DNA from: Aegilops tauschii subsp. strangulata | Lineage: Eukaryota; Streptophyta; Magnoliopsida; Poales; Poaceae | Assembly (NCBI RefSeq): GCF_002575655.3 | Contig: NC_053041.3 | Location: 119,876,318-119,940,317 of the forward strand | DNA length: 64,000 bases | Direction of reading: 5' to 3' | Shown: positions 1-10,772 of the stretch, one piece after another | How the letters are laid out: the number at the start of each line of letters is the position of its first letter | Numbering within the stretch: position 1 is the stretch's first letter | Notes under the pieces: model-generated | Databases searched by the model: none | Seen by the model: only the letters and a program-made list of their open reading frames with translations | Told to the model about the DNA's origin: nothing | Made by a program: the position numbers and the translations under genes

Positions 1-1
1 G

Positions 2-213
2 ATGAAGGATGCTATCACAGAAGATGACCACCATATATGGGCAGAAGCGCCCTTGCCCTTGAAGAACATCTATTATGCTTCCACGCGTATGCCACCTACG
101 ATGTATACAGGCGCTTGGTGAACTTCCAGAAGGGGTTCGAGAGTCAGCGCCAACATCTCGCCAAACCATCTAGGCGGTCAAAGAAGTCCGGAAGCAAGAA
201 TAAATCAACCTAA
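2..213 (+). pseudogene. WRN-like 3'-5' exonuclease, C-terminal end, frameshifted
   Basis: Seen: one frame reads WAEAPLPLKNIYYAS and then runs out. The next frame continues HAYATYDVYRRLVNFQKGFE and a lysine/serine-rich tail to a TAA at 211-213. Together they match the third exonuclease motif (Y-A-x-x-D-A-Y) and final helix of DnaQ/RNase D-type WRN-like exonucleases, which remove nucleotides from 3' ends of DNA or RNA. The motif Asp is missing because about four bases are lost near position 92, which also causes the frameshift, so the piece cannot encode a working domain. Motifs I and II lie outside the window, so it cannot be told whether the rest of the gene exists. A second decayed member of the family is at 42790-43493. 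The family call rests on motif III and the flanking residues. Confidence 0.6.
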
Positions 214-1331
214 AATGTTTCTTCTATTTATCTAGCTGATAGTCTGTAAACTTTATTATACTGCTAGTAAGTCGTAAGTTCAAATTTCCTGCAAGTTGAA
301 TCATCCTTTATTCTAGCTGTCTTGCCTAATTTGATCCACGTTCACGAGATATTATACTTAAGACGTTTATTTTGTTTCAACTTCGCTAGCTATGATACAG
401 AATGCGATAGCCATTTTTACCAAAAGATTATTTTAGATTTATAATGAATACTGTTCTCAACTGGGTTTGAATAAAGAAATTTTATTTTTTTAATTACATA
501 GAGAAAGATCATTTTTTTAATCAAAATAAGGGTCGCCCCCTCTGATTTTCCATTAACAGAAACCACATGGTCTTTCAAGCCCCTGATACAAACTACAGCT
601 AGAAACTACAGTAATCAACTAGCAGCACAAATCATACATGGTAGCAAGCCTAGCCAAACTTAACATGAAGGTCCAAAAAATAAAACTACGGCAGAGGACA
701 GAAAATATAGCTGAGAGATGCGTAGGCGACACCGCAGTTCCCTGTGACTCCACACTTGCGATGAACTGTACAATTCACCTGCTACATGCTCTAGCCTGTG
801 CATATAGACCATCAGCACCTCTTTGCTCCCAACATCAGCACCTCTTTGTTTACCACCTTCATCTGCAATATAGACCATCCCATGATCCACAAGCAAAGTA
901 GCTAAACAAGAATCATAAGATCACTATACCATTTATTTTGTAATCTCACATTATTCCTGCATTACCAAAGAGTCAAGAACACAACTGATGCCCTTCCCGC
1001 ATCTCCTACGCAAACACTCATAGGTAGTTCTACCATCTTAACTCCATGATTTAAAATATTAATAAAACCCCCGTAACGATTCCATTTGCATTACAATCGT
1101 TCATGATTATAGCCAGGGAAACAACAGCCAATAAAGCAACCACCTGTGTAAGCCCTATTTTGAGTCCTGGATAGGGCCGAATCCTAGCATTTACTCTAAC
1201 TGCAACATGTCCTCCTCTCATAGTCATCATCACCCAAGACATAATGAAGATGTAACCCCATAGATGCATAACTGCTATGAACATAGTTTTCGCAGTATAC
1301 CTAGTGTAAAGGACACTATTGCATTGTCGTG
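214..1331. other. Intergenic, nothing recognised
   Basis: AT-rich sequence after the exonuclease tail. Short open frames occur on both strands but none shows domain-like composition, splice context or similarity to other parts of the window. Confidence 0.5.
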
Positions 1332-1616
1332 CTACATTTGTGGCTCCTCGGTCAGCATGTTCATAACCACCTCGATCTGAAGGTCTTCACGGGTGGTGGT
1401 CTTGAAACCGAATAGAACGGCTTTATGAACCTTAAGCTCTTCACTGTCAACAAAATCACTCCATCCCTTGCCGAAGATGATGTAGCCATCATCACACTTG
1501 TGGGACTTGACCGACATGAAACTGTCATTGCACTGCCGAATGCTAGCAATCCCATCTCCCGGTATCTCCCCATCTCCTGGGGTCTTCAGGGCATCGACAA
1601 CTTTCACCGGTAATAT
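1332..1616 (-). pseudogene. B3 DNA-binding domain, C-terminal half exon
   Basis: Seen: on the minus strand an AG acceptor just before 1616 opens a 95-codon frame with no early stop. It contains DDGYIIFGKGWSDFV and ELKVHKAVLFGFKTT, then DLQIEVVMNML, ending in TAG at 1332. The pattern G-W-x-x-F-V followed by a short loop, L-K-x-x-x-A-V-L-F-x-F is the second half of the plant B3 fold (REM-type transcription factors, DNA binding in the nucleus). The first half (FSxxYAxxYL) is not found upstream on this strand within the next 700 bases, so this is a terminal exon of a gene broken or extending with a very long intron. No ATG precedes the exon. The separate B3 gene at 15.1-18.5 kb is on the other strand and has a different tail. 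Confidence 0.55.
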
Positions 1617-2010
1617 CTGTATGCACCGTCATAGGAAGAAAAATTATCAAATATGTGAAGGAGCAGTAAACAAAAGGATCTTCAGCTACATCTACATATA
1701 TTACATAAGGATCTACAGTTATGGGAAACAAAAGGATATGCAAAAACACACATCAGTGTATTCACTGATTTCAGCTACAATAGCATATCATTAATCTTTT
1801 TTGGGTGAGTTCAACGTGAACGTGATGGTGAGAGGCTCAAGGAGGAGTTTTGTGCGTTTACAACACCGTTGCTTCAGAGAGAGAAAATGCACCTTGTGAA
1901 ATTCTAAAATCGTTATTAATAAGTGCTGAAAATTCCTTATTTATAAAAAATTGTTTCTTTCCAAAAAAACAAACTTCAATAATGGGGTAGGTAATTGCGT
2001 CGCCTTTCTC
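1617..2010. other. Spacer with C-homopolymer tract
   Basis: No gene recognised. It ends in a C tract of about 18 bases near 2012-2030 at the edge of the first copy of the dispersed repeat block. Confidence 0.5.
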
Positions 2011-2030
2011 GCCCCCCCCCCCCCCCCCGC

Positions 2031-2620
2031 CCCTCGCATATTCGGGCCATTTACCGCATTTCTATGGTTGTAACCTCGAAAGTTTAAGATCTTACGCGGC
2101 CACCATTAAATCATAGTAGGGAATGGGATGAGTGCCCCATGTTAAGCTCTTTGGTCCATATATGTGCCATATGCTACCAACGGAAGGCGTGGCCTCGACG
2201 CCATTCTCTACAGCTATGATGCCCGTCTGCTGTCGTTATAATCAATGCAAATTCGTGAGGGGCTAAAAATTCACCGGACCTGGCGTGGTGTCATCGTACA
2301 ACCCCTAGAGGGTGTGGTAAAACATCGAGAGCGGCATGCATTGGCCCTCACATAGGCTGTGTGCAAACGGGACCATATCGCATGTCGGATCAAGCCATCG
2401 AGAGAGAATGCGTCCGGCCTATGAAAGGAGTGCGGGGCCCGGTCCTTCATTTGCCTCAAATCTCGATGCCACCTGATGTTAGACCTAGTAACCAAGGCAT
2501 GTCTCGTGCATCGCACTCAACTGGACCCACAACATGCATGCACACATGTCCACGTATGAGTCTAAATGGCGGGGATGCATGGTTCGGGTACTAGCGTAAG
2601 TGGTGTGAGACCAGTTTGGA
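2031..2620. repeat. Dispersed repeat block, copy 1
   Basis: GC-richer block with landmarks that recur elsewhere: a CCGCATTTCT motif near the start, ATCGAGAGCGGCATGCAT, GTGCGGGGCCCGG, TTCATTTGCCTCAAA and CATGCATGCACACATG. The same landmarks in the same order occur near 2765-3420, 3530-4590 and 9640-10290. Open frames inside it are not conserved between copies, so it is treated as non-coding repeat DNA of unassigned family. Confidence 0.55.
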
Positions 2621-2764
2621 TCTAGCTACCAAGAGGTAACACATGAGTCTAAACGTCTACCAAGAGGATGCATGTCCACATATGAGTCTAGATGTCTACG
2701 TGATGCTCCACACGTGGGTCTAGATGCGGGTCTGCATGTGGTTTGGATATAGCTACCAAGAGGT

Positions 2765-3420
2765 AACGTGCCCGATTTGTGCTTAGGCGGTGCTTCACGG
2801 GGCCTGGCGTGGTCTCGTCGTATGACCCATGAAGGGTGTGGTCAAACATCGAGAGCGGCACGCATAAGCCCTAACGCGGGCTATGTGGAAACGATGCCAT
2901 ATCGCATGCTGGATCTAGCCAATGGAGGGAACGAGTTTGGCATGCAGACGGAGTGCGGGGCCCGTTCCTTCATTTCCCTCAAAATTCGTTGCCGCTTCAT
3001 GTGGGCCTTATCCAAAAAGGCCCGTCCAGTGCATCACACACAGCTGGATTCACACCATGCATGCGCACTTGGCCACGTAGACACCCACCGTAAACCTTTA
3101 GCCAAGTTGACCCACACCATCCATCCACCCTTGACCCCACCTCAGTTCATTGGATCTCCGACGAGTCCCTTCCCTTGGTATGCCAAGCATGTTAAAACCA
3201 CACACGGCTACACATCTTGCACACCGAGATTGGCGCATCATGCACTAGTGCCAACAAACATGTCCAGCTGAGCATCTTTGCCCATTGTCTGGATCGAGGC
3301 GGCTAGCGGTGCATGTTGTCGGCCCGGTTGCCTAGCGGTGCATGCTATGGGTAGACATGAATTGCATCACATTGGATCAAGACGGCGGGGTGCGACATAT
3401 GAGTCTACACGGGGAATGGT
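2765..3420. repeat. Dispersed repeat block, copy 2
   Basis: Shares GGCCTGGCGTGGT, ATCGAGAGCGGCACGCATAA, GCGGGGCCCG and the CACGTAGACACCCACCGT region with the other copies. The 167-codon frame here (2768-3271) is interrupted in the other copies and is not annotated as a gene. Confidence 0.5.
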
Positions 3421-3529
3421 TGGCTTGGGCGCTGGTGTAAGTGGTGTGGGTCTAGTGCCTAAGTGGTGCGCCACGTGGGTCTAGACGGCGGGGGTGCATG
3501 GTTTGGATCTAGCTACCTTGAGGTAACGC

Positions 3530-4590
3530 GTCCGGTTTGCGCAGTGAATGCGGGCCCGTTCCTCCATTTTCGTTGATGCTTTCTCTCGGGTCGACGGAGA
3601 ACAATCCAAAATCGCATGCAAGGTCCCGGCCTTTCTCGGAGCCCGCGCGTGCCATATTCGGGACATTTGCCGCATTTCTAGGGTAGTATCCTCCGAAATT
3701 CAGGATCTATACCGCGGCCACATGAAATCATTGCAGGGATTGGGGGTGACAGTTCCCTGCTAAGCTCTGGTCCATATATATGTCATGTGCGACCAATGGG
3801 AAGGGCCAGCTCAGAGCCGTTGTTAAGGGAAAAAATGTCGGGTGTCATCTGCCGCCGCTATAATCCGTGCAAATTCACGAGGGATCGGGATTTCTTGGGA
3901 CCTTTCGCGGTGTGGGTGTGGTCGAACATCGATAGCGGCACGCATAAGCCCTCACGTAGGTTGTGTGTAAACGAGACCAAAACGCATCCCAGTGCTAGCC
4001 ATCAAGAGGGAACAAGTCCTGCATGTGGACGGAGACCGGGGCCCGCACCTTCATCTGCTTCAGAACTCAGTGCTGCAAGTTGTGCGCCCTAGCCATGAAG
4101 GCACGTCCCGTGCGCCGCACGCCAACTGGACCCACACCATGCATGTATGCATGGCCACGTAGACAACCACCGTTCAACCTTGACAATGTACAGATGACAC
4201 ATGCGCACTCATTAGCAATCTAGCCTCCCAGCCACCTACACTCAAACCATGCACCGTTAGTCAGGTTGACCCACACCATACATCCACCATTGACCCCACC
4301 GCGGTTCGTTCGACCTTCGACGAGTCCCTCCCGTCGGTATGCCAGGCATGCCAAAGAGACACGCGGCTACACATATTGCACACCGACATCCGATGTCATT
4401 CACTAGTGCTAGCAAACCTGTCCACATTAGCATCTCTACGCATGGTGGACACTAGCTCATTGTTTGGATCGAGAAGGCTAGCGGCGCATGTTTTGGCCGG
4501 TTGGCTAGGGGTGCATGACATGGGTCCAGATGAAACACATGGCATCGCGTGGATCAACATTCCCCTCCTCGGTACCGGACATCGGATATA
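3530..4590. repeat. Dispersed repeat block, copy 3
   Basis: Longest copy. It begins with CCGCATTTCTAGGGTAG and carries the ATCGATAGCGGCACGCATAA and GGGGCCCGCACCTTCAT landmarks, then the CACATATTGCACACCGA segment also present at 3210 and 10027. It lies directly upstream of the first zf-XS locus, and copy 4 lies directly upstream of the second, which suggests block and gene were duplicated together. Confidence 0.55.
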
Positions 4591-4667
4591 TGGCAAACGA
4601 ATCCGCGAAACATCCCAATGCGATAAAAGAATGGAATCCTAGAATTCCTATTCGAGAAATTTTTGGG

Positions 4668-4721
4668 CCCGCAAATTTACCAATTATGAGTTGGGCGCTT
4701 TAACCATTCAGCCATGGATGC
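4668..4721 (-). tRNA. trnI-CAU: Truncated plastid trnI-CAU (nuclear plastid insertion)
   Basis: Read on the minus strand, the 54 bases match the 5' two thirds of the chloroplast isoleucine tRNA with a CAU anticodon: acceptor start GCATCCATGGCTGAATGG, D arm, anticodon loop ACTCATAA, then the variable region and the start of the T arm (GCGGG). The T loop and 3' acceptor strand are missing; the next bases are unrelated. This is a small plastid-to-nucleus transfer, not a working tRNA gene. Identification is from recognition of the tRNA sequence. The flank towards 4600 was not recognised as plastid DNA. Confidence 0.75.
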
Positions 4722-6559
4722 TTAACAGGGATCATCGCGGTTGCTGTCGAAGTTTTGTCACATCCATTTGCCATTCCATTGTTTGTAAAGTTTTACAACA
4801 TATTTTAGGAAAAATATAAAACATGACACGTGCAGATGAAACAAGCCTACAAATGCAGTTGTCCCACTGTATGACTTTGTTCTGTGTAATGAGGGAGCAG
4901 TTGCATTACACAATTTTTTGAAGGGAAGTTGCATTACTCCTAAATCATGGCTGTGCACGATCGGGCTATTCATTTTAGTGAGAAGTTGCATTTTGACGTG
5001 GCAGAAGTGGTGGTGTGAACAACGCACGGGGAGGTGTGAACGTGGCAACAAATGCGGTTGACTAGCCAAGGACTAAATCGGCCGCTCTGCGTCCCCATAG
5101 CACGCTCCGCTTCCCCATAGCATTAATCTCATCGCCGCCCCCCTCTTCTCGTACTCTTCTCCATCTAGAAATCCACAAATAGCCACAATTGAGGGTTTTC
5201 TCCTCCCATGCCTCACCACTCGCCGTGCACTTCCCGCCGCTGCTCCCATCCCGCCGCTGCACCTCCGCCGTCGAGATGCCCAAGCGCACCATGGGAGGGA
5301 CGGCCGACGCCGGGGCCGACGCCATGGCGCATGAAGCATCCAAGCCCCGTGCGAAGCTGCACAAGGAGAAACCCGTCCCCGCCGGCGAGGGGTCCAGACG
5401 GCAGCAGGGCGGCCTTGACGTCGTCGACCACGTCCAGGCTCTTCATCCGGTGCAGGTGGCACCTACATCGGAGCAGGTGGCTCCTCCGCCGGAGCAGGTG
5501 ACTCCTCTGCCACGCCATCTGCCTCCTCTGCCGCAGCCCGTCGTCAACGTCGACGGCGATGACGACGGAGAAGAGGTCAGTCATCTAACTCCTATTTTTG
5601 GAAATATCCTAGGTTTCCATGTTCAGTTCTTTATCTATTAATGGGCATGGCTAGGGTTTCTGATTTTCTTCCATCTATGAAATTCGTACCTAGATTCATT
5701 AGATCTATTAGGTTTCAGGGCGGATCCACATGGTGTGGGGGTCGGCTCCTCATTCTATAGGTTATCTTTATTTAAGATCTACCAACCACTCCGATCTCAT
5801 GGCTCTTGTGTATCCAAAATGTGTTGATGCCAAATTTTGATAGCAGCAGCACCGGTATAGACGTACAGTAGTGCACCCGAATTTTTTTGGCTGAAATTTC
5901 TTATAAATGGTACTTGACCGGCATGAAACTGTCCTTGCACAGCCATTTATGTGGGCCCCGGTAGCTGCTCTGGCTCCTCAGACGGAGCAGGTGTCTCCTC
6001 TGCCGCCAGTGACGCCTCGTGTGCCCGAGCCTGTGGTCGTCGGCGACGTTAGTCATCTATCTCCTTTATTTTTTTTTAAATCCTAGGTGTGCTCTGGTCA
6101 GTCCTTTTCTCTATTTTTGGGGAAGGCCAGGATTTCTTTTTATCTTTGATCGATTGACTCCATACCAATATTCTGTACATGTGTTAGCTAACTAGCTAGG
6201 TTACATGTGTTGAGCTCTGTATAGGAAATATTTTGATCTAGATAAATTATTCTACTAATAAATCCACCTAGGTTTGGTGACTGCTAATACAAATACATAG
6301 CCGGACCTTGAAATTGAATTGCCTACATAGGTGATTGTGAAAATATTTTCTGCATCTTAACGATAACAACACCATGCCTTGTTTATGAAAATGTCATATT
6401 GTATGGTCATGAAGTAAATAATCATCATTTTCTATCATTCATGTCAGTACTGTCATTACGATGGACAAAGAATCTTTTCACATGAAAATTTTAGGTATTA
6501 CTCCCTCCATTTGAAAAATATTGTTGTGGTTTGAGTTTGCAATATAAATTTAAACATTG

Positions 6560-6730
6560 ATCGATCTTTGGTTTAAATGTTCCATAAGTGGCTGCGGCAA
6601 TGATTTTAAACATAGATTATCTCTAAGCAATGGCTATTTTAGAAAGAAATTGGATATCATCAATGTTTTACTTGAGTTGTTTTAATTAGTTCTTTTGTAG
6701 GGTTTTTATCATTTATGCCACCAGATGTAT
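6560..6730. repeat. Intronic direct repeat, copy 1 (pairs with 7080-7250)
   Basis: About 170 bases, nearly identical to 7080-7250, starting ATCGATCTTTGGTTTAAATG. It ends in the first ~30 bases of the terminal inverted repeat of the MITE found whole at 7220-7786, so this copy keeps only a stub of that element. Confidence 0.8.
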
Positions 6731-6973
6731 GAAATCCTGGATCCGCATCTGTGTAGCTAGATTACCTTTTTTGAGGCATGTATATGTCAGTTTTTGACCT
6801 ACATAAATTATTCTGCTAATAATCCAGAACAGGTAGCTCCTCTGGCTTCTCTGCCGGAGCAGGTGGTGGCTCCCCAGCCTCAGCCGTGTATTCATCTGCC
6901 GCTAGTGTTGCCTCCTCTGCCCCCACTTGTGGTCGTCGCCGACGAGAACGAAGAAGAGGTTAGTCATGTATCC

Positions 6974-7002
6974 CCTTTATTTATTTATTTATTTATTTAT
7001 TT
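6974..7002. repeat. TTTA microsatellite
   Basis: Uninterrupted TTTA repeats directly after the exon 3 donor of zf-XS locus 1. Confidence 0.9.
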
Positions 7003-7079
7003 TGTAATATCCTAGGTTTTCTCTGTCACTACAAGGAAAATAAGGTATTAAAATGTTGAGTGCATGTTTGGTTGCACAT

Positions 7080-7250
7080 GATCGATCTTTGGTTTAAATG
7101 TTCCATAAGTGGTTGCGGCAATGATTTTAAACATTGATTATCTCTAAGCAATGGCTATCTTAGAAAAAATTGGATATCATCAATGTTTTACTTGAGTTGT
7201 TTTAATTAGTTCTTTTGTATAGGGTTTTTATCATTTATGCCACCAGTTGT
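7080..7250. repeat. Intronic direct repeat, copy 2
   Basis: Second copy of the 6560-6730 segment, lying on the other side of exon 3, with the full MITE at its end. Confidence 0.8.
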
Positions 7251-7786
7251 ATCCCACTACTCAGTTTTTCCATTAGAAGTTACAGCCACTCAAAAATGAC
7301 ATCGATTCGTGAGATGCTTAGTCAAAAATGCCATTAGATGTATAAAAATGCCATCGTTCCGTTAGATGTTTGATCAATAATGCCATTACACATTTATATT
7401 TTCATGTAAAATTTGTTCACCATCCAATATGACAAAAAAAACCTAGTCCCACATTTTAGTTCTCTCTATCTCACAACGATAAATGTGGCCCCACTAGTGA
7501 GGAGTAAGTAAGCGAATAATTTTACAGGAAAATAAGAACGCTATTGGGATCAAGTGGGCCCACACTTTATTGTAGTGGGATAGAGGGAGAGTTGGCATGT
7601 TGGTCCATAGGTATTGATTGATGCCATTATAACATGTCAAAAGATACTTGAGATCACAATAATGATGTGCAGTGGCATTTTTGAGCATGTGTCTAACGAA
7701 GCGATGGCATTTTTTAGCAGTAGAAATTCCTAGTGGCGATACTGAGTTGTGGTACACAACTGGTGGCATAAATGATAAAAACCCTA
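7220..7786. mobile_element. Mutator-type MITE with inverted ends and 7-bp target duplication
   Basis: The two ends are inverted copies of about 44 bases (TAGGGTTTTTATCATTTATG... at the left, its complement at the right), roughly 88% matching by eye. TTTTGTA flanks both sides (7213-7219 and 7787-7793). The interior has no gene. Length, long inverted ends and target duplication fit a Mutator-like MITE, though 7 bp is at the short end for that class. It sits in the last intron of zf-XS locus 1. Confidence 0.75.
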
Positions 7787-8115
7787 TTTTGTAAGTACAA
7801 CATTTGGGATCACGTATTTTCAGAATTCGTAATAACTACTTTAGCTAGAATGTTAAATGGTTCAGGAACATTGATGGGTGGGGTATCGATCAACAGGGGA
7901 AACTTCCACGACGATAACATGGGGACTTTCAATATCCATCATCATTAGCACACAAAATGCTAACCCTAAATAGATACAACTCACTAGCTATTTTATCTAG
8001 TCATGAATGTAATTTATAATTCATTTTTTTTCATTAGTACATCTGTATGCTCTCTGCCATGTTACATCATCAGTTCATGCATTTTTACGTAATAAGTGAA
8101 TTTTGTTGCACTAAA

Positions 8116-8370
8116 GGGCTGTTTGGTTTATGACTAAATTTGCCAAAGATTGCCACACCTAAGGTTAGGCAAGTTTGACCAACTTAAGTGAGTGTTTGGT
8201 TCCAGCCAGACCTTAGGCAAGCCACACTTGGGCCCCACATGGCACAGACACAAAAATTGTGGCAAGATTCCCTTAGGCTTGCCAACTTGTGGCTCTCATT
8301 TTGATGAACTAACCTTAGGCAAGGTTGGGAAAATGTGTGGCAAAATGTGGCAATGCTAGTGCTCACTTCG
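8116..8370. mobile_element. Tourist/Harbinger-like MITE fragment
   Basis: Starts GGGCTGTTTGGTTTATGA after a TAA, typical of PIF/Harbinger MITE ends in grasses, with internal CCTAAGGTTAGGCAA motifs and an inverted counterpart (AACCTTAGGCAAGG). A clean complementary right end was not found, so the element is probably truncated. Confidence 0.5.
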
Positions 8371-8851
8371 ACATGTATGGTTGATCCTTCATTTTTTTAT
8401 ATGGTACTATCCCATTTAGTTGCTTATGTAGCAACTAATAAGTTATGCATTTATTTTTTCAACATCATTTGAAGATATTTTACGCTGTCATCAATTACAT
8501 TATGTTTCATAGACTCTGTGCCTGCTGAATTCTCATATTAAATATACTTACGCAACATTTTGTACTACATGTAGGTCCTAAGTGATGACGTCGACAGTGA
8601 CCCAGAAACCCAGAGGATCTACAGGAGGCAGAAGGGAGCTGGACAGTGGTGTGCTAGAGAAACGTGTCAGGCCTAGAATCGGAAAGGGGGGCTATGGATG
8701 CCCTTACTGCAACAAGCTGATGAAAGGCGGCCTGTAGAGTGCCATTCAGCATGCACTCGGAACATCCCAAGGCAGCATCAAGAATGGCTACTCTTTCAGG
8801 GTGAAGCACACCGCATACGCCGAGTACTTGTTGAGATTGGTTTTAAGATAG

Positions 8852-9639
8852 AATGACTAGAACTGATGCTCTTTTGGTTTTAACTATGCTAAGTGTTATG
8901 GTTGAACTATGCTATACTTTGTTGGTGAACGCTTATGGTTGAATTATGCTATACTTTGTTGGTTTTGTATATATGGAAGCGTTGAACTAACTATGCTATA
9001 CTATGTTAATTGGTGTGTGGTTTGGCATCTCTGCTTGTTAAACTTGTGCTCAATAATCATTGGCTCGTTTGAAGCTAGTTAAGCTTGTGAGCGCTCGTTA
9101 ACAGATTCTGATGTGTTGTGGTATACATGTTGAGTGTGTAGATGTGGTTTTCAAGAAGGAAGATGGTGACTAAAAAAGGAAATGCACTAGTTTGCTGCTT
9201 CCAAAAATGGCCACGTAACATGAAAATTGGTGTTATGTTGATACTAATGAGCTACTCATGAAACTCGTTAGCTCGTTCACTAAGAAGCGAGCAATGTATA
9301 ATGCATGGTCACAAACTTGAAAGAAAAACCCTAGTTTTGGTATATATATATATATCACTAAAAAATCTAATCGTATTAAGTTTCACTCAAAATATATTCC
9401 TTGTGAATGTCTTGATGAGATTGGTTTGAAGATACTAAGGTGTTTCTGCAAATTGGAGCAAAGAAGTGTGGTCATGTTCCAAAAATGTCACAGCTTACAT
9501 AACAGTTGTTAGATGTAGATCTGATGGTCAGAAATGATGGATGACATGCGCACCACCATCACAAACTGAGTGTTTTATAGGAGTAGAGAAAAATAAACTT
9601 AAACCACCCGGGAGGGGGGAGGGGGTTAGTTCATTGCGT
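8852..9639. other. 3' flank of zf-XS locus 1, no gene seen
   Basis: AT-rich. It contains a short internal repeat (GAACTATGCTATACTTTGTTGG and variants, 8900-9005) and a TA microsatellite near 9341-9356. Nothing coding recognised. Confidence 0.5.
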
Positions 9640-10290
9640 GGCCTTTATCGCTCCGCTACCATCTTCGGGACATTTATAGCATTTCTTGGGTTGTAACCTC
9701 AAAAAATCAAGATCTAGATCACGGCCACATGAAACGGGACCCGATCAAGCCAATGAGAGGGAACGAGTCCGGCCTGTCGAGGGAGTGCGGGGCACATACC
9801 TTCATTTGCCTCAAAACTCGGTGCCACTTTATGTGGTCTCTAGCCACCAAGGCCCGCCCCATGCACCACACGCCTGCTGGACCAACATGATGCATGCACA
9901 CATGGCCACTATACACCCATCGGTCAACCTTGACAACGTGGACATGACGCAGGCACACTTATTAGTCATCTAGCCACCAACCATGCACGCCTAGCCAGCT
10001 ATACGCAAATCGTGCACCGCTAGTCAACTGCACATATTGCACACCGAGATTGGGCATCATGCACTATTTTACCATAAAATGTGTCTAGTTGAGCAGCGTG
10101 TTGTTCATGGTTGACATGAGGGCATGGTTTGCATCGAGGTGGCTAATAGTGCATGTTGCCGGTCGGGTTGGCTAGGGGTACATGATATGGGTCGGTATGA
10201 ACGCTGTCGCATCGCACCGCATCTGATTCCCCTCTCAATGGTACTAGATGTCGTAACGACATGCATATGGTAGACGAATCCGCACGATGA
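9640..10290. repeat. Dispersed repeat block, copy 4
   Basis: Carries the landmarks of copies 1-3 (CATTTCTTGGGTTGTAACCTC, GGGAACGAGTCCGGCCTG, GCACATATTGCACACCGAGA). It lies upstream of zf-XS locus 2 with the same spacing logic as copy 3 upstream of locus 1; the intervening stretches (about 4795-4970 and 10450-10580) are also alike. Confidence 0.55.
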
Positions 10291-10772
10291 GACAAATGTG
10301 AACTAACTGCCATGGTTTAGGTGCATGTTTAAACTCAATATTTAGGAATTAACAAATAAATTAAGCAAATCAATTGTTTTTACATCAAAACCGATGACCA
10401 CTAGTTCTGAATTTTCGTAACTTTTCATCTGCCATTGCTTTGTTTCTGAAGTTTTACAACATATTAAAAAAATACAACAAGACACGTGCATTACTCCTAA
10501 ATCCTTGCTGTGCACGATCGTGCCCATCTCAAACCTGCCTAGCAGATCAGGGGCGGTGTGAACAACGCACGGGGTGGTGTGAACGTGGCCAAAGTAGTAC
10601 TAATTAAGTCATCCCAAAGTCTAGAGCCGTCCGCTCCGCTTCTCGATTATTAATCTCATCGTCGGCCGCGTCGTCCTCTTCCCCATCCACAAATCCATAG
10701 ACGAGGGTTTTCTCCTCCCACGCTTCACCGCTCGCCGTGCACCCTTCCCGCTGCTGCACCTCCTCCGTCGAG

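Larger units (their letters stand above)
5276..8851 (+). pseudogene. zf-XS locus 1: proline-rich exons plus broken SGS3-type zinc finger
   Basis: Manual model, all exons phase 0. Exon 1 is 5276-5575 (ATG, 100 codons, ends GEE before GTCAGT). Exon 2 is 5943-6047, exon 3 is 6833-6958, last exon is 8575-8851. Exons 1-3 are open and repeat an EQVAPLP/EQVTPLP motif followed by PVVV and acidic residues. The last exon starts VLSDDVDSD and then shows YGCPYCNK...IQHALG...VKHTAYAEYLL, the C-x2-C / H / H pattern of the zf-XS finger (Pfam zf-XS, known from SGS3, IDN2 and FDM proteins of RNA silencing). It is broken: compared with locus 2 it is 5 bases shorter before the finger, shifting frame, and a TAG lies inside the finger after GGL. 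No XS or coiled-coil domain follows. A truncated proline-rich product could still be made. Confidence 0.55.

Noticed and set aside
2768..3271. 167-codon frame in repeat block
   Set aside because: Not open in the other three copies of the block.
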